In this document: in pieces, positions 12,004 to 23,420 of the stretch | Numbering within the stretch: position 1 is the stretch's first letter | How the letters are laid out: every line of letters begins with the position of its first letter | From: Molossus alvarezi | Taxonomy: Eukaryota; Chordata; Mammalia; Chiroptera; Molossidae | NCBI GenBank assembly: GCA_037176705.1 | Contig: CM073893.1 | Location: 29,115,182-29,179,181 of the forward strand | DNA: 64,000 bases | Reading direction: 5' to 3' | Translations under genes and position numbers: made by a program | Notes under the pieces: generated by a model | What the model saw: the letters and a program-made list of their open reading frames with translations, nothing else | What the model was told of the DNA's origin: nothing | Database searches by the model: none

Positions 12004-14044
12004 TAGTGAAAAGTGATCAATTTCGAGATTGGGAAATAATAGGTACTGCATTAACAGAAAGTACTGTTTTTGTAGCGTGAGTAGCTTCTCTAGCTTCCTT
12101 AGGAAATAATGTCCATAATATGTTAGAGTCACAAGAATGTGGAGATGTTTTAGGGTATGAGAAAAATCTTTCTGAAGGTGCAGAACTAAATTGAGGCCAG
12201 TATTTTTTCTTTCTGATACCAGCAATTTAAAAACTGAAGAAAGTTTTGGAAGAAAAATTTCCAGGATATCAAGTTCTAATCAGTTATATTATATTCTAAA
12301 AGAGCAACATATTGGTGTATTTTTTTCTGCTGAATTCTATTATAATTTCTTTTCTATCTAATCTTTGTGAAAAACATGTTTGTGTGAAAAGAAAATGGCA
12401 AAGACCACATTATTGAAATTTAATTTTACAATAACCAGTGATTGCATGGAATTAAAATTGCTAATGATTATAAAGTACAGATAAAAAAAAAAAAACAGAA
12501 AATAAAATGTGTATTTGAATAATCTTGAAATGTTCAGTGAACAAGTCGAGTGATTTTATGTACGTGGCTGTGTGAGAAAGTTTTAGATTATGTTTATGTT
12601 TTAAAAATTATTTTACTTCAGTAACATTTATACCAATGGCTTACATAAAACAGCCATGGAAATATCATTGACAGTCAGGCTATCAATATATTGGAAAATA
12701 GTTTCTGTCATAGCAATATGTGTGCAACATGTTAGTGCTTTTCCTTAGGATGAACGTAACAAATGCCTGCTGATATGCCAGTGAAGAATGTGAACCTGCC
12801 AACAGCAGATCAATACTGGAGATGGACATCAGTGCTGAAGCATTCACTACTGGTTATTCTAGGTCCCATGGTGGTTGAAGAAGGGCAAACTGTATGCTAA
12901 TAAGAGTTACAGGTCAGTAATGACAGTGAAATACAGAGTATAACAAAGAGTTTCAAAGTCATTTTTAACATAGAATTCAATCACTAACATTTTATAGGCT
13001 TGACAAATTCTTAGAGGCTAACAAAATGTTTTCTAATGTCCAATGTCAGCACATAACAAAGTAAAAACTGATGATACTAATTTAACTATTTTAACATTTG
13101 ATTCAGCAATAGTGTTTCTGCAATGCACAGTACCGAGAACATTTTTACACTGGAGTCTATATAAATGAATCTACTATAAAACTGTGGATGAAACTTGCAT
13201 AGACTTTAATGTATTCTCCCCATCTGTCTAATGGTGTCCCTTAGAGATGTGCAATATAGAAGCCCTGTCTGGTGGTAAGAGTAAGAAAATTTCAATTAAA
13301 TGTTGCTTATACATGACATGAAGCAAACTTTATAAACCCAAGTGCAGAGTTGGGAGGACAGCTTTATAATGATGAGAGACAAAGGTTCTCTAGATCTGAT
13401 TGTTTTGCCCTAACACATCACATTTACTTCACAGTCTAAGATGTCTGCTCAAGCTTCAGACATCTGGACTACATTCTAGCAAGAAGAAAGGAAATTTTGG
13501 AGAAGAAGCTTCTGTTTTCCATCTATACAACAATTTATAGATATTGCATGCAACACTTCAATTTAAGTCCTACTGGTAAAACTCAATCACAAGGCCACAA
13601 TAAAATGCAAGGAAAAGTGAGAAATGTCATTGTTCTAGGTAACCATGAAGAATGTGCCCATGTAGATATCAGGAATTCTAACACTATGGAAAAAAGAGAA
13701 AAAGGTAGCAGGTAGAGCAAATAAGAATTCTACCACAGAATTCTTTAAGAGTAGTAATGGCAATAATTATATTAGCTATCCATGCATGCTTAATATCTAA
13801 GGATAAAGAGATTCCAATACTATATTGAACAATTAAATAATTGGCAAGTCCCAATATAATTGCCTTGTCAGTTATTTGTAACAGATAGAGGTCAGGCAAT
13901 TCTGGAGTCTCTCTATGATAATTACAAAAGGAATCTTTAACTCTAATAATTCAAAATATTTGTTGAGAACAATTAGATACAAAGTCTTAAAGAAGAAAAA
14001 CTGTATTTTACTTCATATGTTCATCCTTTCAAAAATTATCTGTC
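12004..14044. other. unassigned DNA
   Basis: Two kilobases with a poly-A run near 12483 and nothing else recognisable. Confidence 0.5.
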
Positions 14045-14246
14045 CTGCCCAGCCAGTATGGCTCAGTGGTTGAGCATCGACCCATGTGCCAGGAGGTCGC
14101 AGGTTTGATTCCCAGTCAGAGCACAGGCCCAGGTTGTAGGCCAAATCCCCAGTGGGGGGTATGCAGGAGGTAGCCAGTCAGTGTTCTCTCTTATAGATGT
14201 TTCTGTCTCTCTCTCCCTCTCCCTTTCTCTGTCTATCTTCTCTAGT
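14045..14246 (+). mobile_element. Ves-type SINE (type S)
   Basis: Head 'gcccagccagtatggctcag', box-B 'ggtttgattcccagtcagag', 'tggggggtatgcaggaggta', CT tract. No clear target-site duplication and the A-rich tail is reduced, so this looks like an older copy. Confidence 0.9.
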
Positions 14247-14344
14247 ACACCCACCTATTTTTACTCATTACACATTTTTATTTTCCTCATAGTACTAATC
14301 GATATCTGACGTAACATCAATTTTTTACTTACTTGCTTGTTATT

Positions 14345-14490
14345 TATTTCTCTTACTAGACAACTAATCTCATGAGTGTGAAGACATTGCTTGTTTTGTA
14401 CACTGCTCTGTCTTTCACAGTTGAGATATGTCTGAATTATAATAAATTCTCAATAAATATTTGTTGAATGAATAAATGAATAGATAAACA
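14345..14490 (+). mobile_element. L2 LINE 3' end
   Basis: Sense L2 terminus: 'atgagtgtgaagacattgct', 'tgttttgtacactgctctgt', 'ctcaataaatatttgttgaa' and a TGAA-type terminal repeat ('tgaatgaataaatgaatag'). Confidence 0.8.
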
Positions 14491-14574
14491 AAAAAACAAT
14501 AGCAAACTGCCTATAAAATTAACAGAGCTCTGGACAGTTGAAATGATGAATGGATGGATAAAGAGATAGAAAAG

Positions 14575-14690
14575 AACAATAAAGAGAGGAAGAAAGGAAA
14601 GGAGGAAAAAAAGAAGAAATGAAGGAAAAAATGAAGGAAGGAAGGAAAAGAAAGAAATGAGGAAGAAAAGGAGAAAGGAAGGGAAAAAAC
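14575..14690. repeat. purine-rich GGAA/GAAA tract
   Basis: About 115 bp almost purely A and G, with degenerate GGAA and GAAA units. The Phe/Leu/Ser-rich minus-strand frame through it is an artefact of composition. Confidence 0.9.
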
Positions 14691-14910
14691 CCAAATTACT
14701 TTCTGGTTGGAAGATGCCAGGGAGAAGAACTAGATGTCTCAGACCTGAGGATGGTGCAGTTGCAGTGGAACAATGTGTGTTAGGTTATGGAAAATCAAGA
14801 TATAATCTCTATCCTTAAAGTAATATATGAGAAATTATATTATTGGAAATAACAGAATCTTACATCATCTGGAGTATTTCAAGTATCAGTAAATTTTAAG
14901 ACACTGTTAT

Positions 14911-15417
14911 TGATACTATTGTGATTAGGTAGTTATTAGTAATAGGTCAGGAGCAAAGGGCAGAGCCAGACATTATAAGGATGTCATTTGGGCAGTTTCA
15001 CCAGGAAGCTGTAACTTGACACTCTCCAGGGAACCACCCACCCATTCACAGCAGAATCACTGGGGGAAGGGTATAATAAAGGGGTGATAGACTCATGTCT
15101 AGTGAAGTTGGGGTGACTAGGAAAGATACTTGCCTGTCAGTCAAGCCTGGGGAACTATGAATTGGCCACAATGGGTGGAGTCAGTGCAAGTCTGTGAAAA
15201 TTTGGGAATACACAATCCCCTAAACAAAGAAGTGACTGCTAACCTCTCTTATTTTATTTCTGCAGAAGCCTCAGCTACACTTCTGTGTTTGGACTAAGGG
15301 AAATGGGACCTTGGAAACTCAATGATTTATTCCCGTGCTAATAAAAATCACTTGTTTTCCTATGCAAGTCTCAGAAAAATTTTATTTTCTTGGGATATTG
15401 TAAGATCCACTCTCACA
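14911..15417 (+). mobile_element. LTR-like element, copy 1
   Basis: Aligns by eye to 18778-19328 over most of its length: 'ttgatactattgtgattagg' at the start, 'ggagcaaagg', 'acttgcctgtcagtcaagcc', 'caatcccctaaacaaag', 'tttggactaagggaaatggg', and a polyadenylation-like 'gctaataaaaatcacttg' near the end. It begins with tg and ends near 'ctctcaca', consistent with an endogenous-retrovirus LTR. ERV class not assigned. No convincing target-site duplication. Confidence 0.6.
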
Positions 15418-15688
15418 AGCAATGGGTGGGGTTGAGGACCTTTCCTCCCTCCCCCCAGGAACATTGTGACCAATAAGATGTTGTTTAACAGGAAGTAACA
15501 AATAGGTCCTATCAGTTGAAGCACATATCAAGTTACTTAATCTTATGAGATGTATGGGGGAATAAAGTGGGTCAGCAAAGATAGTGTCCCTCAAATAATA
15601 TCAAAATATGCTTGGCTCATAGTATATATTCACATATTATAGCAGATACTTATTTTATTTTAAATGTTACTTTTTAAATTATAGTTAT
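15418..15688. other. unassigned, possibly LTR-adjacent
   Basis: Starts right after LTR-like copy 1. I could not recognise a primer-binding site or retroviral internal sequence. A small minus frame (15382-15594) has no recognisable homology. Confidence 0.4.
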
Positions 15689-16060
15689 TGTATTAGTTTT
15701 CCATTGCTTCTGTAACAAATTACCATAAATCGAGTGAATGAAAACACTACAGATGTATTATCTGACATTCCGTGAGACCTCACTCCTTGGCTGTTGCCCT
15801 CTTCTCGCATTTTCAAAGGTGAAATGGTACTTGCTCTTCTGCCTCCCTCTCACACCTTTAAGGACCCTTGTGATTACATTCAGCTCACAGGGATAATTTA
15901 CAATAATTACCCTCTCTGAAGATCTGGGACATATGGGATAAGAAACCTGAATTTTATCTGCAAACTTAATTTCACTTTCCATGTAAGGTAACATATTCTT
16001 AGGTTGCACACATTGTAACAGACATCATTGGGGGAGAAGCATTATTCAGTTTATCAGTTA
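15689..16060 (-). mobile_element. MLT1 LTR (ERVL-MaLR)
   Basis: Classic inverted MLT1: starts 'tgtattagttttccattgct' then 'tgtaacaaattaccataaat', and later 'tgattacattcagctcacag', 'ccatgtaaggtaacatattc', 'catcattgggggagaagcat'. Ancient mammalian LTR, non-coding. Confidence 0.85.
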
Positions 16061-16353
16061 TCATTACTACATACAAAATATTTCAAAATTTTCACAATTT
16101 TAAAATATTTTGATTCCAACATATTGCTAAATTACTAAGTGACTAATTAATTAAGGAGGAATCTGGCTTAATTTTTGAAGTAGGTGGTAGACATAAAACC
16201 ACCTAGCATTGATCTAGCCTAAGAGTTCATCATGATTATTATGCCCTATCTTTACTATTTGGAGATAGGAGGGTTGGACAAAATTGTCCTGGTCAAATAG
16301 AAATATTTCCTACCATATTCTCAAGCCTTGCCAAATTTAGACTACAATACAGA
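16061..16353. other. unassigned DNA
   Basis: AT-rich; nothing recognised. Confidence 0.5.
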
Positions 16354-16373
16354 TTAGATTATCATTATTTTTG

Positions 16374-16623
16374 TTTGTTTGTTTTTATCCTCACCCGAGG
16401 ACATTTTTGCATTTATCCTTAGATAGAGCGGGAGGGAGAGAGGGAGGAAGAAAGAGAGAGAAACATTTATGTGAGAGAGACACACTGAGTGGCTGCCACC
16501 CACAACACCAACCAGGGCTGGGCACAAACTGCAGCTTAGGTACATGCCCTTAGGGGGAACCAAACCCAGGTCTCTCTGGTCCGCGGGCCAGCACTCTAAC
16601 TGCTGAGCCAAATCAGCCATGGC
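16374..16623 (-). mobile_element. Ves-type SINE (type L)
   Basis: Tail-side 'atcctcacccgaggacattt', GA tract, 'gtggctgccacccacaacac', inverted head ending 'agccatggc'. The left flank 'agattatcattatttttgtt' is partly repeated on the right as 'agattattgttttg'. Confidence 0.95.
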
Positions 16624-16639
16624 AGATTATTGTTTTGAA

Positions 16640-17045
16640 AATATGGATAGAGACATACATATCCATAAGCTCACTCTTCCTATGTAGAGAAACCACATTG
16701 CCAAGAAAATCACTTAAGGTAAGTATATTTGTCCAGGCTCTTCAGTAATACAGAACCGATAGCAGGGGAAATTATTAAAGAATCAGCTTAAGTGATTGTG
16801 GAGGGTGGCAAGTCTGAAATTACCAGGGTAGGCTGTGTTGATGTTCAGTGTTGAGTTCAAAGGTAGTCTGGAGACAGAATTTCTTCCTCTTCAAGAGACT
16901 ACAGTTTTTTCTCTTAAGGACATTAACTATTGGATGAGGGCGACCCACATTGTGGAGCATAACCTGCTTTCCTCAGTTTCCTGATTAAATGTTAATCATA
17001 TCTAAAAAAAATAATTTTGTTTACAAAACATACATGTTAAGGTTT
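16640..17045. other. unassigned DNA
   Basis: No gene or named repeat recognised. Confidence 0.5.
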
Positions 17046-17727
17046 TGTTTGGGCCGGTGAGGCAGGCTTGTGTAAGAATTCACAAATGAGAGAAGAGAGA
17101 AAAGGGAGGAAATTTCATTCACTTCCCCCGTAGACAGGGAAAGGACCCAGGCACTGACTGGCAATACTAGGGCAGGGCAGGAAGAGTGAGTGGCTCTTTC
17201 ACTGGGGGCTTTAGGGAGGAGGTTGTATTTAAAGTGAAGCAGATGGGGGTATGTGTTAAGGAGTTGCAGTTCATTTATTATTCAGGAGACAGTCTTGCCA
17301 GGTGCCAGGGGGCAGGGTGGTGTTCTTATCATATCTTCTTTAGCCTTTAAAATATGCTTTGGTAAAGAGAAGAAGGATTTCACTTGAAGGGGTTGCAAAG
17401 AATTCCAAAGAGGAAGATGTATTTGAAGGGGAGGGAGAAGGGAAGTTTCTATCATGAGAGGCTCTGTGGTGTGAATTACTTTGAGATGCTAAAAGTGGCT
17501 GGGGAGAGCCCAGTCCTTACTTATTTTACTGTGAGTAGAAAGAAGGTTTGAAGTTGCAGACACCAGCCACCTCCATGTTTAATTACCAGGTGATTCTCAT
17601 AAATTGTGGAAAAAATCATAAAAAAAGAAAAACCTGTTTTCTGCCTTTATAATCGAGTCTGATGTTTGACCAAAACCTGGGTATTATGACCCAGTCCAGT
17701 GGTATCTAATATTAAGCCTCACAACAC
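17046..17727 (-). mobile_element. LTR-like block, family unknown
   Basis: A 680-bp block richer in G and purines than its surroundings, bounded by 'tgtttgggcc' and 'cctcacaaca' (TG...CA). Read on the minus strand it has an LTR-like layout: a long pyrimidine-rich 5' part, 'ctttaaatacaacctcctcc' as a possible TATA region, 'gtgaaagagccactcactct', then a C/T-rich terminal part. No target-site duplication found and I do not recognise the family. Confidence 0.45.
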
Positions 17728-17904
17728 AGTCTATTGGGGAAAATGAGTATGCACCAGATGGAGACATCAGAAGTAGATGAAACATCCCTTCAGAGTATAA
17801 AGAATATTTAAAGTATTTCAAGTATACCATCTTTGCTACTAAGTGCATTTTATTCATAAATGGATAGCAGTCAGGACATATATAGTTCTTACCAAAAATT
17901 TGTC

Positions 17905-18016
17905 AGCTAATTCATTCAGTCATCTAGTAGATAATTAAGTGCCTTCTATAAGTAGGTGTACTGATATAAATCAATAACGAGGCAAAACGTCTGCTTGCGC
18001 AGGGCTTACCTAGTGG
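17905..18016 (-). mobile_element. L2 LINE fragment
   Basis: 'attcattcagtcatctagta' ... 'gtgccttctataagtaggtg' ... 'gcttgcgcagggcttaccta' follows the inverted L2 3' consensus order. Confidence 0.6.
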
Positions 18017-18777
18017 TGAGGTGAGACCTTTCACTCTCTGCTTTCTCCATCCTCCAGAACACCTACAGGAGTCAAACATATTCAAATTTACCTCAGCTTT
18101 CCTCAGTCACACTGCAGGTTATTATTTTACCAGGATCTAAATCTTCACAATTTAATGACAGCTAAAGCAATTAACATCTACTACAGGGAATCTAAATGCA
18201 AACAGCTTATGCAAAGCAATATCCCTGAAGGATACTTTAAGCACCTAAACCCTAAGGAAAAACGTATGCAAACAAGTATCACTTGAAGTAGTTACCCTTA
18301 ATAAATATTTATTCAAACTAATACCCAAGAGCAAATTGTAAAGTCTAGCTATCACGCTATAGACCCACAAACACATATACTCACACGTGTACACACACAA
18401 ATGGATATCCTAAATTCTGTCTTCAGATAGAATAGAAAGTACAGGATAAAAAAAAAAAATAGTAACATCTCAGATATACCTTGAATTACTGGCCTATTAG
18501 AAATATGCATGACAAGGTATTTCATCAAAATTATTTTTATATGGTTAAATGCAGATTTTTAAGCCAACACACAAACATACATTGTTTTTGTTTGTTTCCA
18601 CATTGGTATGTGGCAACACACACGACGCAGGGCAATCTTATTACTTTTCTTCCAAGTATACATTTTTCTTAATCAGTTAGCACTTTAGGCTTGTTATAAC
18701 TTAATGAAATTGTGGCTAAAACTCGATAAAAGCATTAACTCACCAAAACTATTTTATAAGATTTAACATCCAGCTAT
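18017..18777. other. unassigned DNA
   Basis: Includes a short CA-rich patch near 18370-18400 and a poly-A near 18450. No gene recognised. Confidence 0.5.
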
Positions 18778-19328
18778 TGATACCATTGTAATAACCTGGT
18801 CATTAATTAATAACAGGAAAGGAGCAAAGGGAAACTGAAATTTAGATGCACACTCAATAATGTCTGGGTGACTTGGGAAGGTGCTTGCCTTTCAATCACA
18901 CCCATAAACAGGTAATTGGCTAGAATAGGTATGGCTACTACAAGGGTGCAAAATCCAAGATACTTAATTCCCAAACAAAGGGAGTTCCCTCTCTCAGTGC
19001 TCTTGACCCTCTTGCTCTCCTGGGACTCCTGTTGCGTGGACTCCAGTCGCCATGTGGTACCTACACAATGGGCTGATGGACTGGATCTAATGTGATGCTA
19101 CGACAGACTCGACTCCACCATGGAACTGAAATTGTGTGCACTGACCTTGCTTCTAGCTCTGCTGGAACTCCAGCTGCATACTTTCCAGAAGTGGACTAAG
19201 GAAACTGGGACTTTGCAAACTGAGGAATATAACTACATGCAAATAAAGCTTTTTACCACATTTCATTCTGTAGTGGAGGCCTCTGGAAATGCTTATCCAG
19301 CATCATCCCAAGAATCCCACTCCCACTA
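18778..19328 (+). mobile_element. LTR-like element, copy 2
   Basis: Diverged relative of 14911-15417. It starts 'tgataccattgtaataacct' and carries 'ggagcaaaggg', 'gcttgcctttcaatcacacc', 'cttaattcccaaacaaaggg' and 'gtggactaaggaaactggga', then the polyadenylation signal in 'catgcaaataaagctttt' and a terminal 'ggcctctggaaatgc'. It has an extra ~70 bp in the middle compared with copy 1. The 69-codon frame at 19120-19329 lies inside and is not a gene. Confidence 0.65.
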
Positions 19329-19329
19329 G

Positions 19330-19528
19330 TGACAAAGAAGAGCAACCCATGCAATTCTCCGGTAACACTATGATCTTTACAAAGTGATGTGATTATGCAT
19401 GAAGAGTTAGAAATTAAAATCAGTCCTCACTACCTGTTCTTCAATTACTTGTTTTCAAAATGAAAATGCAAGAGCATTGAAGATACACACAAATTCAAAA
19501 CCAGGAATTACAAAGACCTATGAATTAA
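19330..19528. other. unassigned DNA
   Basis: Short stretch between LTR copy 2 and the next SINE; nothing seen. Confidence 0.5.
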
Positions 19529-19543
19529 AAATTACGAAGAACA

Positions 19544-19769
19544 GCCTGGCTGGTGTGGCTCAGTGGTTGAGCATCAACCCATGCAACAAGAGGTCACTGG
19601 TTTGATTCCTGGTCAGGGCACATGACCAGGTTTTGGGCCAAATCCCCAGTGTGGGGCATGCAGGAGGCGGCTAGTCAATGTTCTCTCTCATCAACATTCC
19701 TCTCTCTCTGTCCCTCTGCCCTCCTCTCTCTCTCTCTCTAAAATCAATAAAGAAAGACAAAAAATAAAT
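19544..19769 (+). mobile_element. Ves-type SINE (type S)
   Basis: Full-length sense copy from 'gcctggctggtgtggctcag' to 'taaaatcaataaagaaag'. The 15-bp target-site duplication aaattacgaagaaca (19529-19543) / aaattatgaagaaca (19770-19784) has one mismatch. Confidence 0.95.
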
Positions 19770-20201
19770 AAATTATGAAGAACAGATTTCTGACTTGATA
19801 TCTGACTATAGAATTGGAATAAATTCTGACAGTTCCAACATTTAATATACATGAAATAATATCATAGTAAACAAAAATTGGGCCTTAGAAAAAAATTCAC
19901 TTTAACGTGATAACACATGAAAGACTAAATAACAACTGTATTATAATTGAGGGCTGAAACATTTTTTTTTTCTTTTTATTGAGTAATCAATCATATATTG
20001 CTTTATTATTTTAAAAGTGAATAAGGTTAATCTTTACCAGAATAAAAAACTTTCATGTTGAAATGGTAAAAATGTAATTCAAAGAGTAAGAAAACAGCTT
20101 ATGACTAAATATAAAAAATTTGCTAGGCTAAAATAGTAAGTATTCATTATGAAAAAAAAATTATTACTAATTGGGACTGATGATAGTAAATTTATATTTT
20201 A

Positions 20202-20444
20202 TTTATTTATTTATCCTCACCCAAGGACATTTTTCCATTTTTTGTTTAGATAGAGTGGGAGGGAGAGGAAGAGAGAGAGAAACATCGATGTGAAAGGGAC
20301 ACATCGAGTGGCTGCCACCTGCACAACCCAACCGGGGCCGGGGACAAACTGCAACTGAGGTACGCGCCTTTAGCGGGAACCGAACCCGGGTCTCTCTGGA
20401 CCACAGGCTGACACTCTTAACCACTGAGCCAAACCGGCCAGGGC
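20202..20444 (-). mobile_element. Ves-type SINE (type L)
   Basis: Full-length inverted type L copy with well-preserved CpGs. Target-site duplication gtaaatttatatttta (20186-20201) / gtaaatttacatttta (20445-20460), one mismatch. Confidence 0.96.
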
Positions 20445-20460
20445 GTAAATTTACATTTTA

Positions 20461-21104
20461 AAGCTAAACAAACTTTTTAGACAACTGTTTGCATATTTGC
20501 TGTCCCTCAAAAACTCAGTGCACAGTATAAACCTAAGCAAATAAAATAATATGTTCAAAAGCCTCCCTTCTTCCCTCCTGCCAACAGCTCATCTCACTTG
20601 GATATGTTTATAGCAGAAGACATGAACAGGCAGCTCCAGTTCAGTTCCTTATTAGTTCACAAAGATCTTACATGAAAACCAAAATCCCTTTTGCCATGCT
20701 GGTCAAAACATGATTGTGCCTCGTTGAATAGGTTTGTTATGGTTCGAGAAGATTGGTAACATATCTGAAATGCTTTGTTTGGGCCATTTTCTGCTGAACA
20801 ATTATAACTGCCAATACAAGAATTTTTAAATTAGCTTAATTAAAAAAATTTTGCTTTGTGTATTTCTGTCATTTTTATTAAAAAGAGAATGTGATATATT
20901 CTGCATAAAAAGTCATTTGCATAAAGAACTAAAGAAAAAAATGCATTTTATCTACTTAAGAAAAATATTTAAACATTTTCAAAGGAAATTATCTATTCTT
21001 TACTTGCTAATCACTTGTGAATGCAAATTACAGTAAAAGGTAAATGACCGTGGGAGTGGTCTTCCTGACTTTCTACTGACTTTTTGCACATAGCGTTTGA
21101 TTTT
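20461..21104. other. unassigned DNA
   Basis: AT-rich; nothing recognised. Confidence 0.5.
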
Positions 21105-21107
21105 TTA

Positions 21108-21165
21108 AAATTGAATTTATTGGGGTGAAATTGGTTAATAAAATTATATGAGTGCTACAATTTTT
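21108..21165 (-). mobile_element. L1 3'-end chip
   Basis: 'tgaatttattggggtgaaat' and 'tggttaataaaattatatga' are the inverted extreme 3' end of the same L1 3' UTR type seen at 22680, 32830 and 54840 (sense there). Confidence 0.8.
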
Positions 21166-21289
21166 TAAAAAAGGCTTATATAGATTATTCACAAGGCAAT
21201 TCATCAATTTAAACGGTAATGGTATTAGATGTTGAATACTTAGCCAGAAAACCTAGGTATTTTCATATTTTATTTAAACTTTAAAAGTT

Positions 21290-21485
21290 TTGTTTTTTTT
21301 ATTGAATTTTTGAAGAGAGAGAGAAAGAGAAAGATCAATGTGAGAGAGAAACGGATCAGCTGCCTCATGCACTCCCCCCACTGGGGATTGAGCCGGAAAC
21401 CCAGACATATATCCTAACCAGGAATCGAACCGGGACCTCTCAGTCCATGGGACTGTGTTCAATCCACTGAGCCACATCAGCCGGA
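21290..21485 (-). mobile_element. Ves-type SINE (type C)
   Basis: Inverted copy with 'cactccccccactggggatt', 'aatcgaaccgggacctctca', 'tcaatccactgagccacatc' and head end 'agccgg'. Target-site duplication not resolved. Confidence 0.9.
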
Positions 21486-21489
21486 CCAA

Positions 21490-21605
21490 AATTTAGTAAA
21501 TATTGTCCTCATTTTATAAGAAAGCATGCTGAAATTTAAAAAATGTGAGGTCATGATATAGAGTACTGGCAGAAACCAAGATTATACTCTGAAGTCTGCA
21601 CCTCA
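21490..21605 (-). mobile_element. MIR-like SINE relic
   Basis: 'aatattgtcctcattttata' followed by 'aaaaaatgtgaggtcatgat' and 'actggcagaaaccaagatta' matches the order of an inverted MIR. Confidence 0.6.
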
Positions 21606-22375
21606 CATAATATCACATTTTAAAGACATATTGTTATAAATTCTCGTCACTATAGAGAATAAAGCTTGAACTAAATTATAAATATAGGATCCTTTTTTAT
21701 ATAGGGTCCTTGAACAGATATAACAAAAACCAAATTGCTGTGAGCTGGCTATTAATTTTCTTTTAATTTTTTTGGTTTGAGTAGAACTTAAATATTATTC
21801 TCATCCTTTTTTAGAATCTCCTTACTACCTGGGTTCCAATTCTCTGCCTGCCATTGACATAGCAGTTTCCACCTATTCTTGTTACCTGGATGACCGAAGT
21901 TTTTATAAAATGTTGGTGCTCCATTCTCCTCCTGTAACAAATTAATTATTTTCTGTGTCTTTCATGACATAGAACCTGAAATAATTGGTGCTTATGAGAA
22001 ATGATTAGGTCAAAGTATTACTCTAACTCAAAACCTATTGCCTTTTTAGGAATATAATATTTTAGAGAGAGATTTAGAAGGCAATACTTCTAATTTGGAG
22101 ATTAAGCCGGGAAAATGTGAACAAATCATACACACACAAGTCCTTGTTTCACCTGTACACTGAACATATTTACAGTTGAGTTATTATACCAAGAATCAAT
22201 TATTTTTGTTTAGCATGCTGCTGAGAGATAGGGAAGGACCTAATAGTAGTAAATTTCTAAAAGCGTTTAAAGTCATTATTTACTACAAAGGCAGCAAGTC
22301 CTTAATCTAATATATTCTGTTTTAAATCAGTTTTCCCTAATACTAGTCCTGTGCCATTTTAACATTATTCAGTAT
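21606..22375. other. unassigned DNA
   Basis: No gene or named repeat recognised. Confidence 0.5.
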
Positions 22376-22496
22376 AAAGGAGTGAACAAAGGTAGATCAG
22401 TAATAATAATAAATAATACAATAATAAAAAATAATAATAATTAAGAATACATTTTTTTGTGTGCACTCATAACTGTACACCTACTTTTACCCCTCC
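22376..22496. mobile_element. miniature inverted-repeat element (mariner-like MITE), copy 1
   Basis: Terminal inverted repeats: left 'aaggagtgaacaaaggtaga', right 'cacctacttttacccctcct'. The interior is an AT-only AATAAT-type core. It is the same architecture as 37305-37429 and 46930-47050. Non-coding; the class assignment (Tc1/mariner) is an inference from the layout. Confidence 0.6.
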
Positions 22497-22524
22497 TTGC
22501 ATACTCAATTATCTACCTTAAGTA

Positions 22525-22672
22525 TAAGTATATTTGTGTGTATGTATATATATACGTATATTTGTGTATCTTTATATGCACACCCATACACATATGCACC
22601 TGTGATATGCACAAATATATGTATATACACATACATGTGCATATATATATATATATACACATACATAATCTT
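22525..22672. repeat. degenerate (TA)n/(CA)n low-complexity tract
   Basis: Alternating TA, TG and CA runs up to an (AT) block at 22641-22655, immediately before the L1 3' end. Both plus-strand frames through it are repeat artefacts. Confidence 0.9.
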
Positions 22673-23336
22673 TTATTTTAATTACATTTATTGGGGTTAC
22701 ATTGGTTAGTCAGATTATATAGGTTTCAAGTGTATATTTCTATAACACATGCCCACTACATAATGTGAAATCATCTTCTGTCACCCTACACAAGGCCCCC
22801 TTTACCCTTAACTGTCCCCCATACCCCTTCCCTATGGTAACCACCACATTGTTGTCTGTGTCTATGAGTTTCAGTTTTATATTCTGCAAATGAGTGAAAT
22901 CATATGGTTCTTAGCTTTTTCTGAATGACTTATTTGCTTAGCATAATATTCTCCAGGTCCATCTATGTTGTTACAAATGGCAACATTTCATCTTTCCTAT
23001 GGCTGAGTAGTGTTCCATAGTATATACGTATGACATCTTTTCTATCCAATCTATCAAATGATACTTTGGTTGTTTCCATGCCTTGGCCACTGTGAATAAT
23101 GCTGCAATGAACATGGGGTACATAATCTTTGTGAATACATATTTTCGAGATTTTCAAATAGATACCCAGAAAAGGAATTGCTGGGTCATACAATAACTCT
23201 ACTTTTAATTTTTTAAGGAACCATCATATACTTTTCAATAATGAAAGTACCAGTTTACATTGCCACCAACAGTTAATGAAAGTTCTTATGTCTTGAAAAC
23301 CTCTCCAACACTTGTATTCTTGTCTTGTTGATAATG

Positions 23337-23420
23337 TAATAATAATATAGTATAGTATAGTATAGTATAATATAGTATATAGTATAGTATAATATATAAT
23401 ATAATTAATATAATAAATAT
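23337..23420. repeat. (TATAG)n/(TATAA)n microsatellite inside L1
   Basis: Tandem 'tatag' units grading into 'aatat' units interrupt the L1 ORF2 3' region between recognisable ORF2 blocks on either side. The insertion grew by local expansion after the L1 landed. Confidence 0.9.

Noticed and set aside
14437..14694. Phe/Ser/Leu-rich minus-strand frame as a membrane protein
   Set aside because: It is the complement of a purine-rich GGAA/GAAA tract, a low-complexity artefact.
14911..19328. A provirus with paired LTRs
   Set aside because: The two LTR-like copies are quite different in sequence, and no primer-binding site, polypurine tract or retroviral coding remnant is visible between them.
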